Source: Isochrysis galbana
Taxonomy: Eukaryota; Haptophyta; Isochrysidales; Isochrysidaceae
Direction of reading: 5' to 3'
Length of the DNA: 64,000 nt
NCBI GenBank assembly: GCA_018136815.1
Contig: CM030936.1
Location: forward strand, 2,569,079 to 2,633,078
Translations under genes and position numbers: made by a program
Part shown: one piece after another, positions 41,276-52,090 of the stretch
Layout: every line of letters begins with the position of its first letter
Position numbering within the stretch: position 1 is the first letter of the stretch
Notes under the pieces: generated by a model
Seen by the model: only the letters and a program-made list of their open reading frames with translations
Told to the model about the DNA's origin: nothing
The model's database searches: none

Positions 41276-42190
41276 GGCGGTGCCCGCCGCCGCCTTCGCG
41301 GTCGTGGACCGGCTGCTCGCCGCACTCGCTGCGCGCGACCGACCGGCCGACGCTCACGTTGCGCGCTGCGCGTCGCCTGCGCGTTCCACCTGCGCGGGGC
41401 CGCGCGTGTCCCGATAGGCATTTTGTCATTTGACCGCGCATTCCCTCGCGCGCGCTGCCGCGCTGCCCGCTAAAGCAAGCACAATCAGCAACGAGCAACC
41501 GGCAACCGGCCAACAGTGACAAGTGGAAGTGGAAGTGCGTCAACACCGTGTCAACACTTGTTGTGCCCTGCGTCAACACTTGTAAGAGGCCAGATGGGTT
41601 AACACCTTGCCCAAGCTACTGTAATGGGCCCTCGAGGGCCGCGTGTCAACGTGAACCCATACATACGCCCTGCGGATATGGATATGGATATGTGCTAGAT
41701 GGGTGTTTTCGTTTTCCGGGGTTTCTACCGCTTTATCTTGGTGTATTTCCTCAATCCTCACGTATTCATTTTAACACCTTTAGAAGTTAAAATAGTGTTT
41801 GACCGACCTAAAAAGACCTATGACTATGAGCGGCGGATGCGCCGAACGCCTAAACGACAGGTACGTGAGCTACCTCTACCTACCTGTATTGGTGGCTCAC
41901 GCCCTCCCCTAGTGGGCGCGGGTCGTGAGGCGCAATTCATAACCCGCTCGGGCCTGGCGTGTATATACTGTGGTCATGCGTGTCGTGGCCAGGTGGGGTT
42001 GTACATGGCTAGTGGCAGTAGCGGTACTTACTCTCATCAAAAAATAAACACTACAAACTTCATTGGAGTCCTTCTTCTGCAACTTTGAGCGTGATGGAAT
42101 AGGGGATCATCACTCTAACCTGATTGAATGCTTGGCGAATGAAACACAATCGAAGGGGCGGAGTACAGAATGCTTGCTGTCAAGGCAGAG
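41276..42190. other. Intergenic, no gene seen
   Basis: Contains direct repeats of a GTCAACACTTG motif at about 41510-41600 and moderately AT-rich sequence. It likely includes the 3' UTR of LSD1 (minus strand). No coding support. Confidence 0.4.
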
Positions 42191-45100
42191 CTAGCCGATA
42201 TAGAATTGGCCCATCCTGTTCCTCGACATCTCGAATGCATTCATCGTGCCTATGTGCACTACTGATGGGAATGCAGGCGAAACAGAGGGCGCCGGCGTAG
42301 GGTGCGGCACTTGGCCAGTGCTCCTCGGCATCTCGAATGCATCCATCATGCCTGGGTGCACTACTGAGGGAAATGCAGGCGAAACCGAGGGCGCCGGTGT
42401 AGGGTGCGGCAATTGGCCGGTGCCCCTCGGCATCTCGATTGCATTCATCATGCCTGGGTGCACTATTGATGGGAGTGCAGGCGCAACGGAAGGCGCCGGC
42501 GTGGGGTGCGGCACTTGGCCAGTGCCCCTCGACATCTCGAATGCATTCATCATGCCTGGGTGCACTACTGATGGACATGTAGACGAAACAGAAGAGGCCG
42601 GTGTGGGGTGAGGCACTTGAACAGCCATCTCGGGTGATGGACACACGATGCGCCTAGGCAATGTGATTGGCGCCCTAGCGTTGGTGGTCATCATGGGCAA
42701 CGTGTGCGCGCTCGCACACGGCATAGGGTTCTGCAGTGGAGCGGGCATCCTTGCCCCGGCGCCGGCCATAGCTGAACTTGCAGATGGCATTGGCGCAGCC
42801 GCCGCGGTTGAAACGGTGGACGTCCCTGGAACGGCGGCCGTGCCTGGGGCCATGGGCGGGGTTGCCGATGGCGGCGCCGTCTTGTTCGGCGCCGTTGCTG
42901 GTTGTTGCATAGGCTGCAACGCCTCTCTATGCATGCGGCACGCGATTCTGCCTGCCTCACGGATTCCGCTGAGGAAGGCTCCAGCCACCGTCGCAGGGTG
43001 CTCGCGGCTTGTCGCCTCGCCCGCCCACAAAAGCCGCTCGCACCAGAGTGGCTCTGCCATCACGTCGTAGTCCCGCGCCGAGGCACCTACCGCAACGTGC
43101 GAGTAAACGCCTAGCGAAAATGGATCGTGTTCCCACCGCGTGACCTGCTTGCTGATCGGCTCTGGCACTGCATGTGCACCAAAGATGGCGCGCAAGGCCT
43201 CCATCGTAGCGGCCACAGCGGTCGCTTCAGCTTGGGCATCCTCTCCCGGGAGGGCAGCGGAACGTCCCGCGTGAAGGACTAGCAATAGCGGTCGGCCGGT
43301 GCAACGCGTCATATTCCAGAATTGGAAGGCCTGGCCTCGGCGCCGACTGGTTCGCGGCGCGATGCCCCAGAAATCACGCCTCCCTTCACGCTGCTTCCAA
43401 AAGGGGTACTCGAAGCCGAGTAGCACCTTGTTCAAAACGCCAAAGCCAAGTCGATCAATGGCCTGCTGTTTCCGCTGCGGAAGTGGAGGATCGAAGGCAA
43501 GGGCTCTCGCTTTGAGGACGCCAAGAGGCACCGAGACTATCACGACGTCCGCATTGAGCACGGATTCCGAGCTGGAGCGCCCCTCCGTGTAGTGCACAGC
43601 CACGCCGCTTTCGATGTGAGAGACCTTCCTAACGACGTGTCCGAGCCTCACGGTGAGGCCTGTCGCCACCTTAGATAAGAGATCGCCGTATCCTTCCGGC
43701 AGCAGCGAGTGAGCGCCGCCAAAATCGTAGGCGTCGTCCGCATCCCACCATCGGTTCGACAAGCAGAACAACTGCGAACCGTTGGCATACTCTAGGTTAG
43801 CCCAATGCCAATGCACGAGAGCCTCGGCCGCGGGCAGCGTGGCGTCAGTGTCCTCGATCTCCTCTTCCTTGAGGGCTACTGAGCGCACGTCCAATGCCCA
43901 TGCTGGGAGCGTTGATGTCATCAGCTCATGGCGTTGCTCGGAGTCGGCAACATGCTGCTGGGGAGGGGCACCTTCGCGCGAGGCAGTCCCTGGGATCGTC
44001 ATCATTAGCGCTTTGTGACACTTGGGACACGTTGTCCGTACCCTGAGGGGCTCACGCGTCTCCTCGACCAAGAACTGCAGAGTGCTATGGCACCCAACGC
44101 ACGAAATGCGGTACTTCTGCTTGGTGCGCGCAGGGTCCGCCAAGGGCGGCGCCGCTGGTACAGCTGGTGGTGAGATGCGCAGGGTCGCACCACAATGTTG
44201 ACACGCGCAATGGGGCTCAGGCACGTTTTCGAGCTCGGCGGCGGTGAAGGTCACTATGATGATCTTGGTGCACTTGGTGCACTTGAAAGAAAATCGACGT
44301 TTGTCTGAACATGTATCAGTGGTAGCCTCCTCTGGTCTCGCCGGGGAATAATCCGGTGCATGCGCCGCGTCCGCTGGTAAGTCACCCATAGCTGTAGGCC
44401 TAATATTTTGCAATTGCAGTGGGAGTGGCAATTTTGACTCCATCGGACTGGGCCCGCAATTTGACTCATTGACCGCAGGCGAAGCGCTGTCTGCGCGACC
44501 TCCATGTTCGGATACGGAAGTGCCTTTCTCGCCCCCATGTGCAGCTGACGCAGCACCTGACACGCCTGTCGTACAGTCGCCGCTCTGCAGAGTTGGCGAG
44601 CATCGTTGTCCCGCAGCCGATGCGGTGCGGGCGCTAACAGTATCTGTGCGATCGGGGGCGTCACGATCCGCGGCAGGGCTGGTTTCGGAGGAACTGCTCT
44701 TCCCCTCGCTCGATGACCCTCGGCAGTTGCCAGACTCAAGTTGGTCTTCCGATGCTAGAGCGTCATTGGAACGCGATTCGCTCTGCGGTGGCTGCGCATG
44801 CGGGCCACCCACTACTCGACACTCATCATCTGCGGAGCGCGTGTCCGCATCGGTGTCCTCGATTGAATCCCTCTCGCAGGCGTCTCTTTCTGCAGCAACT
44901 TCAAGTAGCATCTTTCGACAAGCGATGGCATACTCTTTGGCCGCAGCCTGTGCCGTGTCGAACAAGTCCCCAATCCGCCGCCGCTTGCGACCGTAACCGC
45001 GGTCAGACATGATGTATACCTCCCATTTCCCGTTAGTTTGCGACTGCACAACGCCTTCGTAGCCTGAGAAGGCCCGACTGGAACGTACACACACTTTCTC

Positions 45101-46597
45101 AAAGTCTTCCAGGCAAAGGAGACGATGGCGGTCAAGCTTGTCGACCGCCTCAAAGCACTTCGCGCACCCCTCACACTGATGCTCCGACTCCTTCACCAAG
45201 CCCGGCTCCCAGCCGGCAAACGTGCGGGGTTCGCTACCATTGCTCTCCATCGCGTCGCCCGCAGAGAGTTGCGCCAACTGAGCCTCCAGCTCTTCCCAGT
45301 TGTGCCTGCGTTGCCGCATGAGCTCACGGAGCATTGAGCCTAGGGAGGCGTCGGGGTGTGGTTCCGGCTTCGCACTCTGCTTGCAGGTGTCCAGCATGTC
45401 GTTCCACTCCTCCTCCATGGCCGCGTCAAGCCGTTCGCTCACCTGAAAACACGATGCTAACGAACCAAGTTAGGATTTCAACAGGCACTCTCACGGGCGC
45501 TAGAATTGGTCTATGATGGCTGGCCACAACAAGATGTGGACCAATGAGCACACGCCGTAGATGTGTGTGGGCTAGCGGCACACCGGCCGGCCATCGCTCA
45601 AGTAGAGCGAGCAGTCTTTGGTGAGATTGTGCACACGCGAACGAGTCTGCTTGGCGATGGCGGCGATAGGATTGCCTGGCACTCCTGTCACCACCATTGC
45701 TCCCATATCAACACTTGCGCCGTCAACGTTGACGGTGTGCACACGGCCTCCAATGCGTGAGCGAGCCTCGAACACCATGACCTGTGAGAAGTGGCGAGGC
45801 GAGCCTGGAATTTTGCAGGCGTGATTGTGCCCTGCCATTGCATGAACTCTCAGACGGGTGCTCATCGTGCAATGTACGCTGGGAGCTGAGTGACTGTACA
45901 CCTGGTGACCAAACAGAACGAGTTGTCGTGCGGCGGCAAGCCCCGCCGCTCCTGCGCCGACAACGATGATCTTCAATCGCTTCGCGGAAACCCCGCCAGG
46001 GGAACCTAGTGGCGCCGCCTGCTGATTCGATGCAGACAAGCCGCTGGCAACAACAGCACCCGCACCCAAAGCACCATTGCCCAAACTGCTGAGCACCTGC
46101 CCTGAAGGTGCGAGCACTCTCTTCGGGTGGTGATCATCCAGTACGCCCGAGTTGATGATGCCATGGTGATACAGGCAGTTGTACACTGCGGCCGCGTCCG
46201 ATTCATCTTTTCCGCTTTCCTTGAATGCGGCGCCCAGGCCCCTCTTGGCCTCCTCGAAGGTGAGGAATTTGTGCGGCGCACGCTGGGCCCTGTAGAGAAT
46301 GTGGTTTCGGATGGAGCAGTAGCGCCCTTGCTTCTGCTTTAGCTTGTCGGGCACCGCGTAGCAGGATTTTTCGAAGTCGTGCATGACGTCGGGAAGCAGT
46401 CCCGCACTGCGCGCGGCGTCCAGGTCCCTCTTGTTGTTCTTATGGTCTTCCTCTGCGCGCTCGAGCGCTGCAATCAGTCTAGGGTCATCATCGATGTATG
46501 GCCCACTCTTCTTTCGCTGCCGCATGCTGCGCCCGGACGTAGCAGCGGCGGCTGGCTCGGCGGGAGGGAGCACCTCTTTCCTCTTCCGCCCCGACAT
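42191..46597 (-). CDS. LSD1/KDM1-type histone demethylase with inserted zinc and AP2-like modules
   Basis: FAD-dependent amine oxidase that removes methyl groups from histone H3 (family knowledge). Exons: 46597-45902, 45781-45584 and 45442-42191; introns of 120 and 141 nt, GT-AG, phase 0. About 1381 aa. A SWIRM domain is at about 75-165. The FAD-binding motif VVGAGAAGLAAARQL is in exon 1 and FEARSRIGGRVHTV in exon 2. The oxidase half runs from about 840 with ANLEYANG, GFGVLNKVLLGFEYPFW (the conserved catalytic-site Lys) and WAGEATSREHPATVAGAFLS. Where animal LSD1 has the Tower, about 540 residues are inserted. They hold a C2H2-like finger (about 388-408), an AP2-like segment (about 424-477) and two CxxC zinc ribbons (about 686-715 and 746-773). 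The C-terminus is four copies of a ~33-aa Pro-rich repeat. A Tower is not evident. Confidence 0.92.
42205..42630 (-). repeat. 99-bp coding tandem repeat at the LSD1 C-terminus
   Basis: Four units translating as variants of VPHPTPAPSVSPAFPSVVHP followed by GMMNAFEM. Unit length is about 33 codons. The frame is kept in all copies. Confidence 0.85.
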
Positions 46598-47413
46598 ACC
46601 TGCGTGGTGGGCAGGATGTGTGCAGAGGCAGGGGAGTTAGCCCCATGGGGTGGGGTGGGGGGGGAAGCAGGCCTAGCTCGCCTTATCGATGCTGCGGCAC
46701 CTCGCGGGGGTGGCTGGAGGCAAATGCGGATGCACCTCCGCGCTCATGCGCGCCAATTAGGCGCGCGGCAGTGGATGCCGGCCCTTTCCCCCTTCCCCCT
46801 CCCCCTACGGCGTGCGGTACCTGTATGGAGGAGCTAGCCTCGCGAGTGAGGGGGAGGGGGGAGGCGCAGGGGACGGGTAGGATTTTAAGGTTAGCTTCAG
46901 CGCCCGGGGGGTTGGAAGGGGGGGGGTGGAGAAGCGGGAAGCTGCCGCGAAATTTGGGTGGCCTCTCTCCTCGGCATTCAATAAAGTACTCCCTACTCTC
47001 CGCCCATCGGTATTTATTTATTGTTGCGGGGGGAGGGCGGCGAGGGGCAATGCAATATAACCTTATAATCTGCCTTCTCGACCAGCGCGGGCCGGCACCT
47101 CGAGGCTGTAGCTCGAAAGAGCATGGCACGCAGAGAGAGGTAAGAAATGAGAGAAAGATGGAGGAAGAACTCGCAGGAAAGAAAGCTCTCGCTGAATCGA
47201 CGACGCAGAGAAGCAGCAGAGAAGGAGAGGAGAGACTACAAGAATGAGAGGGAGAAGCGGGGAGACAGAGAGCAGGAGGGGAGCGATGGTCCGCGCGCCT
47301 CACGAGAGAGAAGAGAGAAGAAGTTCATAGAGTTACTGTAGAGAGCCCGAGCGAGAGAGCGAGAGAGAAAGAGAGTTCGCCGTCTCAACCCCCCAGCGAT
47401 CCCTCCCGCGCCG
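46598..47413. promoter_or_regulatory. Divergent upstream region of LSD1 and clpP
   Basis: A G-rich block (46640-46665) sits next to the LSD1 start and a GA-rich stretch (about 47120-47390) next to the clpP start. ORFs inside are compositional. It is presumably a bidirectional promoter. Confidence 0.45.
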
Positions 47414-48949
47414 ATGAGCCTCACCTCGTGCAGGGCGGTGGCGGCCGTGATGCTCGGCGCGCTGGGGCTCGCGAGCGCATTCGCGCCCGCGCGCTACGCA
47501 CCGCTCACCCCCGCCGCCAGGGCCTCACCCATCCGCATGATGCCCATCGGAGTGCCAAAGGTGGAGAGGCCCCGCTCCTCTCTGTCCATGTTGCCTCCCT
47601 TTCCCTCCCTGCTCGCTCCCTCGCTCCCTCTCTTGGCCTGTTCGGACAGGCTGTGCGCCCCGACAGCTCGCGTCTCCTGTACAAATTTCAACCCGCCGTC
47701 TCCCCGGGGCAGGTCGCGTACCGGCCGCCTGGAGCGCAGCAGGCAGACTGGGTCGACTTGTACAACCGCCTCTACCGTGAGCGCATCCTCTTCCTTGGAC
47801 AACAGATTGACGACGAGATCACGAACCAGGCGAGCGAATGCCATGCTGCAGAAATGCCTTCTCACAGTGGAAAGCGCAACGTGAGATCACAGAGCTATGA
47901 TACTCCAAAGTAATCATTAAACCACCGCTGTTCTTGTCGTGCACAGATGATAGGGATCATGCTCTACCTGGATGCGGAAGACAACTCGAAGCCAATCTCG
48001 ATGTACATAAATTCGCCAGGCGGATCGGTCACCTCGGGCTTTGCTATCTTCGACACGATGCAACATATCAAGTGCGACGTTTCGACCATCAACATTGGCT
48101 TGGCTGCCTCCATGGGTGAGCTATTGCCCTCGCTTGCTAGTGAGAAGGTGGGACGGATTTATGGTGTTGGCATGGCATCCCCCACTCTGTCAAGGGGTCT
48201 TCCGTGCATGTGGCATGGATCCGAGGGACTAGGACTCAGACCTCTCATACTCCATGCGGGCTCACCTTGCTGTCTGTTGCTTGTCGAGTCAATGGGCGAC
48301 CGCGCGCATCGTAGGTTCCCTTTTGCTTGTGGGTGGCACCAAGGGCAAGCGACTTGCGCTCCCACATTCACGCACGATGATCCACCAGCCAGGTACCGGC
48401 CAGTCTGCTATTCGAGGACAGGCATCGGACATCAAGGTATGAGGACGAGGCCTGTCCTGCCGCCAAAGACTGCATCACAACGGGGGCCTGTTCTTAGCAC
48501 TTCTTGGAGAGCAAACATGAGGGGGGGGGGGGGGGCATGACCACTGGACAGTCCGATGCCGCTGCTTTTCACATTTTGACCACATCTCCTCGCCGGCCGC
48601 TAAACGCGAACAATTAGGTTGAGGCGGAGCGCGTGCTGGCCATCCGTGAGAAGGTCGTCGACTATTATGCTAAGTTGACTGGCAATACCAAAGAGAAGGT
48701 GATGTGCCGCCTGTCCAGGCTCTCTCCAATAGGATTGATAGCGGCAATATACTATGAATGGTTCTGCATCGCGTGATACGTCCTCTAGCCATTTGATCCC
48801 ACTTGGCTGTTCGTTGACGGACTCTCGCGCCCTTTTGTGCCACCATCGTGTAGGTGCGCCTCGATCTCGATCGCGACAACTTTTTCTCTGCCCAGGAGGC
48901 GCTCGAATATGGTATGATCGATCGAGTCATCGAATCGACCAAGTTCTGA
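47414..48949 (+). CDS. clpP: Plastid-targeted ClpP protease subunit
   Basis: Proteolytic subunit of the Clp protease in the plastid stroma. Six inferred exons: 47414-47560, 47650-47829, 47947-48115, 48315-48436, 48618-48698 and 48854-48949, about 264 aa. The N-terminus is a hydrophobic leader followed by ASAFAP and an Arg/Ala/Pro transit segment, the bipartite signal of secondary red plastids. Catalytic residues: Ser164 in GLAASMG, His189 in TMIHQP and Asp in LDRDNFF. Other signatures are [12 protein letters not shown] and [11 protein letters not shown]. The second intron starts with GC (GCGAGC), a non-canonical donor; without it [10 protein letters not shown] would not join. The length fits mature ClpP plus a transit peptide. 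Confidence 0.93.
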
Positions 48950-49371
48950 AGCCACGCAGTCTCTGTCACGAGGGCAATCTGGGCACAGGTTCGGACTCTT
49001 TTCTTGCACGATTGCACGCGAGGAGGAGCTCAGGTGGCACTGGGAATTCGCATTAACTGAGAACACCGTCACGGTGGCAGCCATACTCACAGTCAACGGA
49101 CTACGAGATGCATGGAGCAGTCAACCTCGAGAGTGGTTGTTGGCATCCAACCTTTCCCGTCGACCCGCTCGGCCTTGTGATGCCGTCAACGCGCGTGATC
49201 ATCTAAGCAGGCCTTAAGGCATCATGCTTGTGATGTTGGCTCTGTGGCGGTGGCATATCATCGCACGCGTCCGCCGTGCATCGGGCGAAACACTGCTCTA
49301 TGCAAGTCGAGCGGGAGAGGAAGGATGGTGAGAGGGGGTTCATCTCAATGTATCACCTTTTTAAAAAACAG
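48950..49371. other. 3' flank of clpP, no gene seen
   Basis: Single-copy-looking sequence with no ORF of note. Probably the clpP 3' UTR and spacer. Confidence 0.4.
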
Positions 49372-49965
49372 TTAATGTTATGTCCTAGCCAACCCCACTA
49401 GCTAATTGGACACAACTTTTCAGTCCTGGAATCCCAACTAAGTTTATACTTGGTTCACTCATGGCGGGGCACGAGTCCCCCCCTCTCTCCACTCCTCCCC
49501 CGCCATGGGGGAGGAACCACCCGCTCTCCTGGCACGCCTGGTGGCCTACCAGGAGCACACTGCCCTGCTGACCCATCCCTCTCCCCACAGGCACGCCTGA
49601 CTCGCCCGCCCTGGCCTGTCGTGGCCAGCCCATCCCTCTGACCAGCCCCTCCTCCCCCTGGGCCCCCCTGATCAGGACCCCCCAGCCAGCTCCAGTCGAC
49701 TTGCAGGGGCGCGGAGCGCCAGCGAGGGAGAGGCAGGAGGGGCCAGGGCCATGCCCAAGCCTCACCTGCCCCCTGAGCTGTGCTCCCAGGCCCCTGCAGG
49801 CCACCTGGAGACCTGAAGAGGGGCCGCAGGCGCGCGCCATGGGCCCCCGCCGCAGGGAAGAGAGGAGGAAAAGGGAAGAGGGAGGGGAGGGGGGAGCTGC
49901 AGCTCTCCCCTCCGGTGTTTACGTGTCTTCTCGACCTATTTGGGTAAGAGTAGGGGTGGGGAGGG
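49372..49965 (-). repeat. R1 plus R3 tail, full-length inverted copy
   Basis: R3 tail (ATGTTATGTCCTAGCCAACC) then the inverted R1 from AACTAAGTTTATACTTGG to GTGTTTACGTGTCTTCTCG. Very similar to 15487-16012. It shows R1 and the R3 tail as one contiguous element. Confidence 0.65.
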
Positions 49966-50367
49966 GAAGACAAAAAAAACCGCGAGTCGCTTCTTCGGGC
50001 TGTTTTTTTTCTTGAGAAACTGGGCGAATTCCCCCTTGCCCCCTGCCCCTTTCCGTCCTTTCCGTCGTGGGGGGGGGGAGCGATGACGTCCCCGGCCCAC
50101 CCTAACAGGCAGACCTTCGCCGCACTCCAGAAGGAGTGTGGCGGCGGTCCGCCCCTCCGCCCGAGGGGGAATCGGTTGAGACGGTCCTAGCGGCCCTCTC
50201 ACCGGTCCCTAGACGTTCCCGCCATCCTCAGAGTCCGTTATTCCTTTTTCACCTGCCAGCATCCTGGTCGCTGCCCCCACCTCACCCACACCTCATGCCC
50301 CTGCCCAGTGACATGATGAACGGCGACCCGACGCGCTCCGACGCGCATCAAGAGCGCGAAAGCACTT

Positions 50368-50679
50368 ATGCGGAGCTGCCCTGCCTCGCAATCACCCCAG
50401 CCGCTCGCTCCGAACGAACCCGATGCATGCAAGGTGGAGCGCCCCCTCACCCACGCAAGTGCAAACCGCGCAGTATTCAACCTGTGCTCGGTCCAGGCGC
50501 TCGAGCAATGTTTACGACTCACAGAAACTTTCACCCCAGAGCAACGGAATCTTTTTGAGGCATTTGTTGCTACGCAGAGCGAGTCAAGGCACAAAAGACG
50601 GAAGAATGAAAATTTACGGGAAGTAGCAGACGCGCAGGAATACTTCGCAAGGCTGGGGTTTGCCGTTTGCGCGCGGTAG
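50368..50679 (+). CDS. Possible small hypothetical protein
   Basis: A 103-aa frame whose second half is helical and charged (CSVQALEQCLRLTETFTPEQ, then RHKRRKNENLREVADAQEYF). It is less GC-biased than the shadow ORFs around it. No domain, no second exon and no copy elsewhere in the window. It could be the last exon of a gene or part of a repeat. Confidence 0.2.
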   Translation: MRSCPASQSPQPLAPNEPDACKVERPLTHASANRAVFNLCSVQALEQCLRLTETFTPEQRNLFEAFVATQSESRHKRRKNENLREVADAQEYFARLGFAVCAR

Positions 50680-50849
50680 GGGGGGGGGGGAGGTGGGAAA
50701 AGGAGGCCATCTCGCCATCTCTCTTGTTCTCGTCGGCGGCGCGCGCAATTGGAAACAGGGGGCCGAAGCCGAAGGCTGCCCGAGCGGCCGAGGCCACGGC
50801 GGCAGCCGCGTCTGCGCCTCTGTCGGTAGGCACTTCGGGGCAAACCGCA

Positions 50850-51813
50850 GAGCCATGGTGGCAACCTGTTCGGTGCCAGTGCTCGCCACCCCGCGCGCTT
50901 GCGCGGGTGTATACAGATCGCAACGAGATATCTTCACGACAGAGGAAATCTTGCCGTTGAGCGTGAACCTTCTAGACGCTTCTAACGAACGACCCTGAAT
51001 AGCAACCAAGGGGAAGAAATACCAAAGGGGCCAAGGGCTTGCATGTAGCTTGCATCAAGGGGGAAGATTCCCTCACCTAAGAAACGAACCTACACCGATC
51101 TCCAAGGGGAGATGGCAAATTAAACCTCAAATCTCGAGTGGCGGATAGAGCAACCAACTCGCTCGCCAAAAACCTTGACCGAGAAGAAAGAAGCAAGGAC
51201 CTACAAGCCAAGGGTAGCGGACCTAGGGAATGTGAGAGGAAATTTCCGAACGCCAACGCGAACGCCAGACGCGAGAAGACAACGAAACCCTATCCAGGCC
51301 AAGCAGAACCTACGAAGAACAGGCCTGGACGACAACGAAAGTCAGCAAGTCCCAAGAAAGAACCGGAACTCAACAAGAAACAACAAGCCTTGCAAGAAGC
51401 TAAAGGAGCCTCCACAAGGTAACCCGAGAGCCTGAGACAAGCACACAGCGAGCGACAGGCGACCTGGCTCCTTTGGGTCAAGATTACCCGAAAGGAGGAA
51501 ACCTGGAATCTAGACCTGACAGACAGGCTAGAAGGAACAAAACGAGAACTCGAATTCTAGATCGCTAGGGACGAACCCTACCAACCTAGATGTACCTGAG
51601 CTTCACCGTGTGGCCGCACGGCGAAGGACCTGGAATTAAGAGCCTGGAAATCGCATCATCTAGGATGAATGCGACAGATGGGCTTTGAGAGGGCTTTCTG
51701 ACGAGCCGCCTCGGGCGGCATGGGGCGTCCCAGGTGGGGCGCGGTGGCGAGGGTCGCCTGGGGCTCGGGAGCGGTCGCGGCACGCTCCATAGGTCAAACT
51801 ATAACAATAGTTT
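50850..51813. repeat. Copy of the 2788-3010 repeat interrupted by an inverted LTR
   Basis: 50850-50910 matches 2788-2850 and 51680-51813 matches 2866-3007 in direct orientation. Between them lies the LTR in reverse (50918-51675). About 16 bp of the uninterrupted version is missing at the junction, and I found no target duplication. Confidence 0.6.
50918..51675 (-). mobile_element. Solo-LTR-like inverted copy
   Basis: It is the reverse complement of 1198-1958 with scattered differences, from ACAGATCGCAACGAGA to GGATGAATGCGACA. No internal retrotransposon sequence is attached on either side. Confidence 0.6.
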
Positions 51814-52090
51814 TTGAGAGCAAAGTATAAATAACTTAGTTGAAGGTAAAACCTTAAATATCATTGCCTTGTTGGCGTCACCTGGGGTACCCTCGGGATC
51901 GCGAACTGTGGCTAAGCAATTTGAAACATCCATCCATCGAGCTTCTCGTACCGATGCTTGCGTGAGGCATGACGCGTGGTGACTCGGTCGTGAACTCACG
52001 CCCGTCCGGCATGGAGAGAAAAACAACTAGTAGAGCATGGTGGGACACGCGATGTGCGCAAGTCTTGTCACGCGGTCTCCATGCTTGGGA

